64,000 nt of DNA from Citrobacter braakii (lineage in GTDB: Bacteria; Pseudomonadota; Gammaproteobacteria; Enterobacterales; Enterobacteriaceae), in contig NZ_NAEW01000003.1 in assembly GCF_002075345.1 (NCBI RefSeq), positions 186,001 through 250,000 of the forward strand. The letters are read 5' to 3'. The notes below the pieces were generated by a model. It searched no databases. It was given only the letters and a program-made list of their open reading frames with translations, and was not told the DNA's origin. Made by a program: the position numbers and the translations under genes. This document shows, piece after piece, positions 17,640-27,674 of this stretch (position 1 is the first letter of the stretch; every line of letters starts with the position of its first letter).

Positions 17640-18590
17640 ATGTCAAAGCAAGATGAACAGCGGTTGCTGGTTAAGATTGCCACGCTTTACTACGCCGAAA
17701 ATAAAAAACAGTCTGAAATCGCCACGCTGCTGCATTTGTCGCAGTCCTTTGTCTCCCGTGCTTTAACGCGTTGTCAGAAAGAAGGGCTGGTGAAAATCAC
17801 CGTCGTACAGCCGACCAATATCTTTGTGGCGCTGGAAAAAGCCATTGAAGAGCAGTTTGGTATTCGTCAGGCGATTGTCGTGGATGTCGGTGACAACCCC
17901 AGCAATACGCAAATTAAGCATGCTATTGGCAGTGCGGCGGCGCATTACGTTGAAACCCGCCTGCGTGCCGAGGATCTGGTTGGAATTTCCTCCTGGAGTA
18001 GCACCATTCGCTGTATGGTCGATGAGATGCACCCGCAAAATATCCGTGCGGCGGGGGTGATCCAACTGCTGGGCGGCGTAGGGCCGAATGGTAACGTGCA
18101 GGCCACGATTCTTACGCAACAGTTGGCAGCGCACCTTGGCTGTCCGGCCTGGCTGCTGCCTTCACAAAGTATTGAGCATTCGGTTGAAGAGCGTACACGG
18201 TTGGTTAACAGCCCTGACGTTGCCGCGGTGGTTGAAAAGTTTGCTAAAGTGGATGTGGCAATTGTCGGTATTGGCGAACTGGAGCCTTCTCAATTGCTGA
18301 AAAACTCAGGCAACTACTACAACGAAGAAATGTTGCGACTGCTCGCCGAGCGCGGCGCAGTAGGCGATATCTGTCTGCATTATTACGATGCAGCAGGTAA
18401 CCCGGTACTCAGCCATGAGGAAGACCCGGTCATCGGAATGGAGCTTTCGCAGATCCGGGAGTGTAACCACGTGATTGCTTTGGCTGGTGGTGTGGAAAAA
18501 CAGAATGCGATACGCGGGGCATTGCAGGGGAATTATATTGACGTATTGATCACCGACTACCCGACAGCCCGCAGTCTGGTGAAAGGGTGA
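17640..18590 (+). CDS. SorC/DeoR-type sugar-binding transcriptional regulator
   Basis: A 316-residue regulator. The N-terminal helix-turn-helix is QSEIATLLHLSQSFVSRAL and is followed by a SorC-family sugar-phosphate-binding domain with GVIQLLGGVGPNG and a C-terminal VIALAGGVEKQNAIRGAL, the usual effector-binding glycine-rich segment. The ATG at 17640 is chosen because AGGGGG (17628-17633) precedes it; an upstream in-frame ATG at 17601 would add 13 residues. It is divergent from the transketolase operon and convergent with the ABC importer, so it probably controls both through the shared operator. Confidence 0.88.
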   Translation: MSKQDEQRLLVKIATLYYAENKKQSEIATLLHLSQSFVSRALTRCQKEGLVKITVVQPTNIFVALEKAIEEQFGIRQAIVVDVGDNPSNTQIKHAIGSAAAHYVETRLRAEDLVGISSWSSTIRCMVDEMHPQNIRAAGVIQLLGGVGPNGNVQATILTQQLAAHLGCPAWLLPSQSIEHSVEERTRLVNSPDVAAVVEKFAKVDVAIVGIGELEPSQLLKNSGNYYNEEMLRLLAERGAVGDICLHYYDAAGNPVLSHEEDPVIGMELSQIRECNHVIALAGGVEKQNAIRGALQGNYIDVLITDYPTARSLVKG

Positions 18591-18612
18591 TGTCACGGTG
18601 AGTTAAACAATT

Positions 18613-18641
18613 GACAGCCCCAGGAGGCCCCTGGAGCTGTC
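18613..18641. terminator. bidirectional hairpin between the SorC regulator and the permease
   Basis: An inverted repeat pairs GACAGC (18613-18618) with GCTGTC (18636-18641) and CCAGG with CCTGG around a 5-base loop, with one mismatch between the two stem halves. It lies between the convergent 3' ends of the regulator and ABC permease genes. No long U-run follows in either direction. Confidence 0.55.
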
Positions 18642-18672
18642 TGGTTGTGCATATCAGACTTTTCAGAGGGGA

Positions 18673-19761
18673 TTACTGACTTTCCATCGCCGCCTTTTGT
18701 GCTACCACCGCGGCTTTTTGCTGCATCCGGTTTTGCATCTGGTCGATGATGACCGCGACGATAATCACGATACCTTTAATCACCATTTGCCAGAACTCGC
18801 TGACGCCCATCATCACCAGACCATCGGCCAGAAAACCAATAACGAAAGCGCCAATCAGCGTGCCTAAAATCGTGCCCCGTCCACCGGCCAGTGACGTACC
18901 GCCGAGAACCACTGCGGCAATGGCGTTCATCTCAAATGCCGTACCGTTGGCCGGATGGCTGGCGGAAAGCTGTGCCGAGACCACAATTCCAGCAATCGCG
19001 GCACACAGTCCGGATAGGGTATACACCCAGATTTTCACCTGTTTTACTTTTACCCCTGACAGCTCAGCAGCGCGTTCGTTATCCCCGATGGCGTAAACGT
19101 GGCGACCAAAGGGTAGACGACGAGCGACGTAAGCAATGACCAGTGCCAGCACAATCATCATCCAGATGGCCCACGGAATCCCAAACAGTGTACCGGCACC
19201 AATCTCATCAAAACCGGTATTGCCGAGCTGCGGATTGCCGGAAAGCCCGGGAAAGGTTTGCCCATCGGAGGTCAGCATCGCCGCCCCGCGCAAAACGTAC
19301 ATGGTTCCGAGCGTACAAATAAACGGTGCGACGTTATAGTGGGTGATGATCCAACCATTCCCCGCGCCAATCAGCCCACCAATCAACAAGACGACAGGCA
19401 CAATCACCCAGACGCTGGGGAAAATTGCGATGCCGAACATTGGCAATACAATGCCTTTAGTGATTAGCCATCCCGCGACCATGCCGCACAGCCCAAGCGT
19501 AGCGCCAATTGAGAGATCAATCCCGGCGGTAATAATGACAAACGTGATCCCCAGAGCCAGAAAGGCGTTAATGGCGATATGCTTGATCATAATGACCATG
19601 CTGCCGCCAGAGAGAAATCCCGGTACGGTGAAGGCAAAGAACCCGACGATTAAAAACAGTGCAATAAAAGTGCGCAGTTTTAGGATTAGTAGCAGGATAT
19701 TTTCCCGAGAGAAGGCGACTGTGGAGCGAGGCGCGATGGCGGCAGATTGTAGTGTTTTCAT
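18673..19761 (-). CDS. sugar ABC transporter permease (RbsC-like)
   Basis: A 362-residue inner-membrane permease of the ribose/xylose/AraH family with about 8-10 hydrophobic helices and the signature GREACH-type loop near GLCGMVAGWLITKGI and the conserved IAAVVLGGTSLAGGRGTILG. The ATG at 19761 (MKTLQSAAIAP) follows CAGGGG and lies one base after the ATPase stop; an upstream alternative start at 19779 would overlap the ATPase. Last gene of the minus-strand operon binding protein - lipoprotein - ATPase - permease. Confidence 0.92.
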   Translation of the reverse strand: MKTLQSAAIAPRSTVAFSRENILLLILKLRTFIALFLIVGFFAFTVPGFLSGGSMVIMIKHIAINAFLALGITFVIITAGIDLSIGATLGLCGMVAGWLITKGIVLPMFGIAIFPSVWVIVPVVLLIGGLIGAGNGWIITHYNVAPFICTLGTMYVLRGAAMLTSDGQTFPGLSGNPQLGNTGFDEIGAGTLFGIPWAIWMMIVLALVIAYVARRLPFGRHVYAIGDNERAAELSGVKVKQVKIWVYTLSGLCAAIAGIVVSAQLSASHPANGTAFEMNAIAAVVLGGTSLAGGRGTILGTLIGAFVIGFLADGLVMMGVSEFWQMVIKGIVIIVAVIIDQMQNRMQQKAAVVAQKAAMESQ

Positions 19762-19762
19762 A

Positions 19763-21289
19763 TCAGAACCCCTGAGCACTTGCGGTTACCAGCGCCGATT
19801 CTTCGGCACGATCGCGGGCGATATCGGCAGTTAGCTTGCCGCCGGACATCACCAGAATGCGGTCAGAAACCGCCATAATTTCTTTTAAATCTGAGGTGGA
19901 GAAGACCACAGCAATACCTTGCTGGGAAAGCTGGACCATCATGCGGAACACATCGGCTTTCGCCCCGACATCGATGCCGCGTGTGGGTTCGTCAAGAAAT
20001 AGAATTTTGGGATTGGTGAGCAGAGAGCGACCAATCACCACTTTTTGCTGGTTCCCTCCGCTCAGCGCCTGAATTTCAACCTCTGGCGAGGAGACTTTTA
20101 TCGACAGATTGCCAATTGTGCTGGCGACCACGGCCTCTTCATCTTTGCGGGCAATGGCAAAGCCACGTTGCAGACGCCGCCAAAGGCTGGCAATAGTCAG
20201 ATTGGTGGCGACGGATGAAATGGGGAAAATCCCTGTGCGCTTGCGATCCTCCGGCACCAGACTCATTCCCATACGGATGCGATCGGCGGTGGTTAAGCGC
20301 TGCGGGACCGGTTTGCTGTCGAGCCACAGTTTTCCGAGGTAGTTGCGCTCAGTACCTAACAAGCACTCGAACAATTCGGTTCGCCCAGCCCCCATAAGTC
20401 CATAGATACCGACAATTTCACCGGCGTGAACGTTAAAGGTGACGTCATTGACGACTGCGCTGCCAGCGGTATTCACGCAGGTGATATGTTCAGCTTCCAG
20501 AACCGGAGCTCCAAACGTGCGGCCGGGTTCGAGAAAGTTGCTTACCGGATCACTGCCCAACATCTCGCGCACAATCCACGGGACATCGATGTCGATAACC
20601 TTGGCTTCGGCTTGAAATTTACCATCGCGTAAAATAGTGATCACATCGCCAATTGCCATCAATTCTTCGAGACGATGGGAGATATAGATTATCGACACGC
20701 CCTGGCGAGTAAGTTCACGGATCACGCGAAACAGAATCTCGACTTCAGTTTTACTGAGCGCTGAGGTGGGTTCATCAAGAATCAGGATATCTGCATCTTC
20801 AGCCAGTGCTTTGGCGATTTCGACCAGCTGTTGCTGCCCTACTTTGAGATTGCCAACCAGGTCGCGCGGTGATATCGGCTGATCGAGCCGGGTTAATAAT
20901 TCCGCGGTGCGTTTCTCTTGCTCGGCCTCATTAATGGGGGCCATGCCTTTTTGAATCTCCCGACCGAGGAAAATGTTTTCCGCGACGGTGAGGTTCTCAA
21001 ACAGGTTTAACTCCTGATGCACCATACCAATTCCATGTGCCGCAGCATCCCGGGTGCTGGCAAAGCGCACGGGATTTCCATTGAGCGACATCTCACCGCT
21101 ACTGGGTTGCTGAACGCCAGCGAGGATCTTCATCAACGTCGATTTCCCCGCACCATTCTCACCAATAATCACATTCACCTTGCCACGCCAGACCTGGTAA
21201 TCGACGCTGTCCAGCGCAATTGTGCCGGGAAACAGCATTGAAATGGCATGCGTGCGCAGGATGATGTCATCAGCTGAGGTATTGCGCAT
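19763..21289 (-). CDS. sugar ABC transporter ATP-binding protein (RbsA-like)
   Basis: A 508-residue double ATPase of the RbsA/MglA type. The first domain has a complete Walker A (GENGAGKST, residues 43-51) and Walker B region LILDEPTSALS. The second has the usual degenerate P-loop GIYGLMGAGRTEL, a signature LSGGNQQK and LFLDEPTRGIDVG. It powers uptake through the RbsC-like permease. The gene overlaps the preceding lipoprotein stop by one base and ends one base before the permease start, so all three are tightly coupled. Confidence 0.94.
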   Translation of the reverse strand: MRNTSADDIILRTHAISMLFPGTIALDSVDYQVWRGKVNVIIGENGAGKSTLMKILAGVQQPSSGEMSLNGNPVRFASTRDAAAHGIGMVHQELNLFENLTVAENIFLGREIQKGMAPINEAEQEKRTAELLTRLDQPISPRDLVGNLKVGQQQLVEIAKALAEDADILILDEPTSALSKTEVEILFRVIRELTRQGVSIIYISHRLEELMAIGDVITILRDGKFQAEAKVIDIDVPWIVREMLGSDPVSNFLEPGRTFGAPVLEAEHITCVNTAGSAVVNDVTFNVHAGEIVGIYGLMGAGRTELFECLLGTERNYLGKLWLDSKPVPQRLTTADRIRMGMSLVPEDRKRTGIFPISSVATNLTIASLWRRLQRGFAIARKDEEAVVASTIGNLSIKVSSPEVEIQALSGGNQQKVVIGRSLLTNPKILFLDEPTRGIDVGAKADVFRMMVQLSQQGIAVVFSTSDLKEIMAVSDRILVMSGGKLTADIARDRAEESALVTASAQGF

Positions 21290-21897
21290 TAGTGAGCCTC
21301 CTGTTCCAGCGTCAGTGCTGCTGCGTTTTCCGCTTTTCCAGCATTCAACGTCACGGCAAACAGCACCGTGGCAGTTTTCCCTTGCCAGCTAGTGTCAACG
21401 GCGGGTAACTGTTTCGCCGCTTCACGGTTATAAGCCCGTGACAGTTGGGCAAACTGAACCTGGTTAGTAAAATCTTCAAACTTGAAACCACTGGCATCGC
21501 GAATAGCATTGCCACGCATTACCGGGCCAATCTGAATCGTGACGGGCATATCATTGACCCTCACCACGATGGTGTGCTCTCGCCCATTGGTGGTGTCGAC
21601 GCTATCAATCTGGCTGGTCAGGCGTACAAACACGCTTTCAGGAGCGGGTGAGGGGGCCTTCAGGCGAGTGGTCAGCGCTGAAGCATCCAGAACATGTTGC
21701 TGTGCCGCTTCCAGGACGCGGGATTGCCAGGTTTGTTGCGCGATCTGATCGGGAGTCTGGTTGTCGAAACTGGCTTTGGCCTGAGGATCGGCCGGGATAA
21801 TTGGTTTGCCGTTTTCGTCGAGGTCAACTACCGTACAGGCCGTCAGCAACAGGGTGGCGCATCCAACCAGCGCGGCACCCCATTGTGTTAACGACAT
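21289..21897 (-). CDS. DUF2291 family lipoprotein
   Basis: A 202-residue exported lipoprotein: hydrophobic leader MSLTQWGAALVGCATLLLTA followed by the lipobox cysteine in LLTAC (Cys21). The mature part matches DUF2291, a family found almost only inside sugar ABC-transporter operons, where its role is not established. It sits between the binding protein and ATPase genes with an 11-base gap on one side and a one-base overlap on the other, so it is an integral part of this import operon. No homologue is part of E. coli Rbs, Xyl or Ara systems. Confidence 0.85.
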   Translation of the reverse strand: MSLTQWGAALVGCATLLLTACTVVDLDENGKPIIPADPQAKASFDNQTPDQIAQQTWQSRVLEAAQQHVLDASALTTRLKAPSPAPESVFVRLTSQIDSVDTTNGREHTIVVRVNDMPVTIQIGPVMRGNAIRDASGFKFEDFTNQVQFAQLSRAYNREAAKQLPAVDTSWQGKTATVLFAVTLNAGKAENAAALTLEQEAH

Positions 21898-21908
21898 AGT
21901 GCCTCCGC

Positions 21909-22967
<1,059 letters not shown>

Positions 22968-22972
<5 letters not shown>

Positions 22973-23630
22973 ATCCTGATGGTGAGAATGGAAATAGCGT
23001 CACGATATTTTTATCACGCTGAAACCAATGAACGTTAACTTCTTGATTGCCGAGGTTTGCCGAAAATGACGGCATGATTTGTAATGTTAATTGCTGAGTC
23101 GTGAGTGCGGTGATTTTTGCGCTGGTGAAACCTGGTAGCCCCGATGCCTGATTGGAAAACGCCTTATACAGGCTCTCCTTTGCGCTGAATACCAGGGTTA
23201 AGGCGAGCGGAAAGGGCAGGCAGGTATGCTGCAAAATCTGATGTTCGTGGTTATCAATAATGCTATCAGCCAGCTCAACTGCGGTTTGTGGTGTAAAAAT
23301 AGCTTCTATATCCAGCCCAATGGGATGCGTTGATACGACCGCCAGCGCCGTTGTTGCGCTATGGCTGATGCTGCCAAACAGATCCTGCGGCCACAATGGT
23401 TGGCGTTGCACACCGATGCCGGGCACGGTTTTGTGGCCAAATTCACACAGTGCGTGGACTGCGGCAATGCGTCCCGCTAAGTGCTCAGCTTTACGCTTAC
23501 GCCCACTGGAGTGGAGCTGAGTGTGGTGGGGGAGCCAGAGCAGGTCGTGCTCATGGAAAGTGTCGGGATCAAATTCGACAATGTGCAGCGTATGATCTGC
23601 GAAAGGGAGCGGGATGTGCGTTGTGTGCAT
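22968..23630 (-). CDS. entD: enterobactin synthase component D, 4'-phosphopantetheinyl transferase
   Basis: A 220-residue Sfp/EntD-type phosphopantetheinyl transferase that converts the apo carrier domains of EntB and EntF to the holo form using coenzyme A. The Mg-binding GLDIEA (Asp107, Glu109) and catalytic FSAKESLYKAF (Lys151, Glu152, Lys156) motifs are intact. It is somewhat longer than the E. coli protein (about 206-209 residues), partly at the C-terminus, where the gene runs into the importer promoter. It is downstream of fepA in the same minus-strand operon. Confidence 0.93.
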
Positions 23631-23642
23631 GATTTCTTACGC

Positions 23643-23673
23643 TTTCCCTCTCCCCGCAGTGAGGAGAGGGAAA
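23643..23673 (-). repeat. perfect hairpin between fepA and entD
   Basis: An 11-bp perfect inverted repeat (TTTCCCTCTCC at 23643-23653, GGAGAGGGAAA at 23663-23673) occupies the short intergenic gap inside the fepA-entD transcript. It lacks a U-run in the direction of transcription, so it is more likely an mRNA-stabilising or processing structure that sets the ratio of FepA to EntD than a terminator. Confidence 0.6.
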
Positions 23674-23680
23674 AACGTTA

Positions 23681-25954
23681 TCAGAAGTGTGTGTTAACGC
23701 TCATGAACCACGTCCGGCCCGGTTCGTTATAGGTGTGCGCGCCTGCGCCCGCCATATAGTTCCCGGTCACGATATCGCCCGTGGTCTGGGCATTCCCTTC
23801 ACGCCATAAACGTTTGTCAAAGACGTTATCCACGCCGCCGGTCAGGCTGACGTTTTTCGTCACATCCCAGGTCGCACTCAGGCCTACGATGCTGTATGGG
23901 CTGACTTCACTGGCCGAGCTACCGGTAACGGGTTTACCCTGGTAATCGTATTTTTTCGGCTGCTGTTTGCCGTACCAGGTGAAGGTGGATTGCAATGACA
24001 GATCTTCACGTGCCTGCCAACTCAGGGTCGAGTTCAGCGTGTATTCAGGAATAATCGACAGACGCTCGCCGGTCTCTTTATTCTTACTTTGCAGCATGTA
24101 GGTGATGTTGTTAGTCCAGTTAACGGTTTCGCTAACCGGCACGTTCAACGTCCCTTCCAGACCTTCAACTACCGCTTTAGGAATGTTTTCCCACTGATAG
24201 ATATCGGTATAAGTCGTTTTCCCTTTGTTGGTGATAGACGTTCTGTCGAACGGGACTGTACCTGCTTCAATCTTGTTACGGTAATCGTTGCGGAACCAGG
24301 TTACCCCAGCCAGCCAGCCGTCGCGTTTGAACTCCAGACCAATCTCTTTGTTGATACTGGTTTCGGCCTTCAGATCATCGTTGCCCATCATATAGCAACC
24401 AATACCGGTCGCGGAGCCGGTGGCGTAGCAACCCTGACCTTTACTGTACAGAATGTAGTTCGGGTTGAGCTGATACAGGCTTGGCGCTTTATAGGCGCGC
24501 GCAATCCCCATCTTCAGGGTGAAGTCATCGCCCAGACCTTGGGAAAGGTTCAGGGACGGACTCCAGTTATCGCCCACAATGCTGTGATGATCGAAACGCA
24601 AACCTGGCGTCAGCATGGTGCTGTCGGTCAGTTCCATGTTGTTTTCAGCAAACAGAGAGAAAATCTCTGCGTCTGAGTACGGGCTGCGGTTGGTGCTGCT
24701 GGACCCTGGAATATCACCGCCCATAAAGGTCTGCGAATTGGACAACATGTCCTTCATGCGCTGCTGGTTCCATTCGGTACCGAGCGTCAGATTTTGGTTA
24801 ACCAGCAGATCTAACGGAATGCTGATTTCACTGTGCAGCATGACGTCACTCAGGTCGGCGTCGAGGTATTTTTGTGACGCATTCGGGTCGAAAATCCCTT
24901 CGGTACCCCCCGCCAGGCCCTCCGGCGTACGGGAGTTACGCGTATGTTCATACTGCACCCAGTTACTGGTAGTGACGCCGTTATCCCAGCCGCCGTTCCA
25001 GGTCAGAGAGTAGTTCTGGCGGTAAAGACGGTTGGTCTCTTTCCCGTAGTTATCTTTCACCAGTTGGTTGGTGTTGGTGTTTTGAGTGTCGCCCGCATAC
25101 AGGTTGCCCTGACGGCTATAGCCAGCTTCCAGTTCCAGTGACTGGAGCGGGGCGAAATCCCAGCGAACCACGCCGTTAATGTCTTTGTTGATCACCCCTT
25201 CACGACCGGCCGGTAAAGTATTTGAATACGTGCCGGTACGTTCTGACTGATGACCCTGGTTGATATCCCACGCGTCGGCCTGGGTTTTATCGAGATTACC
25301 GTACAAACGGAAGCTGAAATCCCCGCCCAGCGGGCCATTCAGGCTAAAGTTGGTGCGTTTGGTTGAACCTTCGTCTTTATGTTCCGGGGCGTTGAAATAG
25401 GTATCCCAGGAGCCGTGCCATTCGTTGCTGCCTTTTTTGGTGATGATATTCACCACGCCGCCAGCCGCACCGTTGCCATAGCGTGCCGCGGCAGGACCAC
25501 GCAGCACTTCAATACGTTCGATCATTTCTGGTGGCACCCAGGCGGTATCGCCGCGGGTATCACGCTCGCCGCGCCAGCCCTGACGCACAGAGTTACGGCT
25601 GGTTACTGGTTTGCCGTCGATCAGAATCAGGGTGTTTTCCGGCCCCATGCCACGAATATCGATTTGGCGGTTGTTGCCGCGTTGACCGCTGGTTGAGTTA
25701 CCGGTCAGGTTGACGCCTGGCATGGTACGGATGATTTCCGACACATCGCGAGCGGGAGGATTCTTACGAATTTCATCAGCGGTAATGGTTGAAACGCCCG
25801 GTGCCTGCAGGTTCTGCTGGGCGGCGGTAACCACGATGGTGTCTTCATGAGAGACAGCGGCGCTATCGGTTTGATCTTCTGCCATCGCTGGCAGGGCTAC
25901 CCCGTAAATCCCTAAATTGACCAATAAGGCCAGTGAATGAATCTTGTTGTTCAT
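23681..25954 (-). CDS. fepA: ferric enterobactin outer-membrane receptor
   Basis: A 757-residue TonB-dependent receptor (E. coli FepA precursor 746). The start MNNKIHSLALL gives a signal peptide cleaved after AMA (about residue 25). The TonB box DTIVVTA is at 38-44, then the plug domain with IDIRGMGPENTLILIDGKPV, and a 22-strand beta barrel ending in the aromatic terminal strand TWFMSVNTHF. It binds ferric enterobactin at the cell surface and passes it to the periplasm using TonB energy. The open frame extends 52 codons upstream, but that stretch lies in the promoter region and is rejected. Confidence 0.97.
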   Translation of the reverse strand: MNNKIHSLALLVNLGIYGVALPAMAEDQTDSAAVSHEDTIVVTAAQQNLQAPGVSTITADEIRKNPPARDVSEIIRTMPGVNLTGNSTSGQRGNNRQIDIRGMGPENTLILIDGKPVTSRNSVRQGWRGERDTRGDTAWVPPEMIERIEVLRGPAAARYGNGAAGGVVNIITKKGSNEWHGSWDTYFNAPEHKDEGSTKRTNFSLNGPLGGDFSFRLYGNLDKTQADAWDINQGHQSERTGTYSNTLPAGREGVINKDINGVVRWDFAPLQSLELEAGYSRQGNLYAGDTQNTNTNQLVKDNYGKETNRLYRQNYSLTWNGGWDNGVTTSNWVQYEHTRNSRTPEGLAGGTEGIFDPNASQKYLDADLSDVMLHSEISIPLDLLVNQNLTLGTEWNQQRMKDMLSNSQTFMGGDIPGSSSTNRSPYSDAEIFSLFAENNMELTDSTMLTPGLRFDHHSIVGDNWSPSLNLSQGLGDDFTLKMGIARAYKAPSLYQLNPNYILYSKGQGCYATGSATGIGCYMMGNDDLKAETSINKEIGLEFKRDGWLAGVTWFRNDYRNKIEAGTVPFDRTSITNKGKTTYTDIYQWENIPKAVVEGLEGTLNVPVSETVNWTNNITYMLQSKNKETGERLSIIPEYTLNSTLSWQAREDLSLQSTFTWYGKQQPKKYDYQGKPVTGSSASEVSPYSIVGLSATWDVTKNVSLTGGVDNVFDKRLWREGNAQTTGDIVTGNYMAGAGAHTYNEPGRTWFMSVNTHF

Positions 25955-26128
25955 TGTATGTCCTGCTGTTCTTTTAGCCACGAGTACCAATGTGCCGTGG
26001 TGCGGCATTTGGTCTGATGTCGCCCGCATCCGCGTAAACCCTCCATTCCAGAAAAAGTACGCAGCGCCAGGCCGGTTTATAAGTGGTGAAAAACTGTGCG
26101 CGCTTCCCACAGCGCGACAATACGCTAT

Positions 26129-26165
26129 TGCAAATGCAAATAGTTATCAATAATATTATCAATAT
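26129..26165. promoter_or_regulatory. Fur-box region of the divergent fepA/fes promoters
   Basis: The AT-rich stretch between fepA and fes contains overlapping Fur-like hexamers (read on the minus strand, GATAATATTATTGATAACT begins at 26160). E. coli has a bidirectional Fur-regulated promoter at exactly this place. The match to the 19-bp consensus is only about 11 of 19, so the precise register is uncertain. Confidence 0.6.
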
Positions 26166-26207
26166 ATTTCACGCTAGATCATAAAATTCGACAATAAACA
26201 TGGGGTT

Positions 26208-27425
26208 ATGGCGGTGACGACGTTAAAGATGGGAAGCGAGGCGTGGTGGCAGTCAAAAAAAGGCCCGGAGTGGGAGCGTGAAGACAACGGAAATTATCGG
26301 GTAACCTTCTGGTGGCGCGACCCGCAGGGAACGGAAAAAGAGTCAGCCATTCATCGCGTATGGGTCTATATCACCGGCGTCACCGACCACCATCAAAATG
26401 CCACCCCGCAGTCGATGCAACGCATTGACGGAACAAATGTTTGGTGCTGGAGTGTTTCCCTCAGCGCCAACTGGCGCGGCAGTTACTGTTTTATCCCAAC
26501 AGAACGAAATGATATTTTTGCCGCGCAGACGCCGGGCGAAGCGCCTGACCGAACCGTGCTGCGTGAAGGCTGGCGGCAATTGTTGCCGCAGGCTATTGCC
26601 GATCCCCTCAATCCGCAGAGCTGGCAGGGCGGTCGTGGTCATGCGGTGTCTGCGCTGGAAATGCCTGATGCACCCGTACAACCGGGATGGGATCGACCTG
26701 AAAACCCCGACTCGCCCGCAGTTTGCCTGCAATGGCGTAGCGCCAGACTCGGCAATACACGCCGCGTGTGGGTGTTTACCACTGGTGAAGCTCAGCCGGA
26801 AGCGCGTCCGCTGGCCATCCTGCTGGACGGACAGTTTTGGGCACAGAGTATGCCGGTCTGGCCTGCGCTGACTTCACTCACCCATCGCGGACACCTCCCG
26901 CCCGCCGTTTATCTCCTGATTGATACCATCGACACGGCTCACCGCAGCCGCGAATTGCCGTGTAATGCGGATTTTTGGTTGGCAGTACAGCAGGAACTAT
27001 TGCCGCTGGTGAAGACCACGACCGCGTTCAGTGACGACCCGCAGCGTACCGTCGTCGCCGGGCAAAGTTTTGGCGGGCTGTCATCGCTATATGCCGGGCT
27101 GAACTGGCCTGCGCGCTTTGGCTGCGTGCTCAGCCAGTCGGGCTCTTATTGGTGGCCGCATCGTGGTGGTCATCAGGATGGGGCGATCGTTGAGCAACTG
27201 AAGAGCGGAAAGATAAGCGCTCAGGGGCTGCGTATTGTCCTGGAAGCCGGGATCCGCGAACCCATTATTTATCGCGCAAATCAGGCGCTATATGCCCAGT
27301 TACCCTCTGCACCACAGTCTATTTTCTGGCGTCAGGTTGATGGTGGACACGATGCGCTTTGCTGGCGCGGCGGACTGATGCAAGGGCTGATCACGCTCTG
27401 GCAACCGCTTACCGACACGATTTAA
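26208..27425 (+). CDS. fes: enterobactin esterase Fes
   Basis: A 405-residue cytoplasmic esterase that hydrolyses the trilactone of imported ferric enterobactin so iron can be released. The N-terminal enterobactin-binding domain has VWVYITGVTDHHQN and WRGSYCFIPTERND. The C-terminal alpha/beta-hydrolase domain holds the nucleophile Ser287 in VVAGQSFGGLSSLYAG and the catalytic His in QVDGGHDALCWRGGL. Start ATG at 26208; a GTG at 26214 lines up with the E. coli N-terminus and is an alternative. First gene of fes-ybdZ-entF-fepE. Confidence 0.96.
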   Translation: MAVTTLKMGSEAWWQSKKGPEWEREDNGNYRVTFWWRDPQGTEKESAIHRVWVYITGVTDHHQNATPQSMQRIDGTNVWCWSVSLSANWRGSYCFIPTERNDIFAAQTPGEAPDRTVLREGWRQLLPQAIADPLNPQSWQGGRGHAVSALEMPDAPVQPGWDRPENPDSPAVCLQWRSARLGNTRRVWVFTTGEAQPEARPLAILLDGQFWAQSMPVWPALTSLTHRGHLPPAVYLLIDTIDTAHRSRELPCNADFWLAVQQELLPLVKTTTAFSDDPQRTVVAGQSFGGLSSLYAGLNWPARFGCVLSQSGSYWWPHRGGHQDGAIVEQLKSGKISAQGLRIVLEAGIREPIIYRANQALYAQLPSAPQSIFWRQVDGGHDALCWRGGLMQGLITLWQPLTDTI

Positions 27426-27455
27426 CCGGACGATGTTCCACGACAGGAGTTGAGT

Positions 27456-27674
27456 ATGGAATTCAGTAACCCCTTCGATAATCCGCAGGGCCAGTTTTAC
27501 ATTCTGCAAAATCCCCAACGTCAGTTTAGCCTTTGGCCGCAGCAATGCTCACTTCCTGCTGGCTGGACGGTCGCGTGCGAACCCCAATCACAGGAAGCCT
27601 GCCAGCAATGGCTGGATGCCAACTGGACCACGCTAACGCCAGCGAACTACGTCGATGTGCAGGAGGCTCCATGA
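27456..27674 (+). CDS. ybdZ: MbtH-like protein YbdZ
   Basis: A 72-residue MbtH-family chaperone that binds the adenylation domain of EntF and improves its solubility and activity. The family signature is clear: NPFDNPQGQFYILQN, SLWP and PAGW, with conserved tryptophans. The ATG at 27456 has CAGGAG at 27444-27449; a TTG two codons earlier is not needed. Its stop overlaps the entF start by ATGA. Confidence 0.95.
   Translation: MEFSNPFDNPQGQFYILQNPQRQFSLWPQQCSLPAGWTVACEPQSQEACQQWLDANWTTLTPANYVDVQEAP

Noticed and set aside
25955-26110. 52-codon upstream extension of the fepA reading frame
   Set aside because: It runs back into the Fur-regulated intergenic region and the family signal peptide starts at MNNKIHSL; no Shine-Dalgarno supports the longer start.
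27533-27670. 46-codon extension before entF
   Set aside because: It overlaps ybdZ in another frame; entF has an AGGAGG site and an ATGA overlap at 27671.
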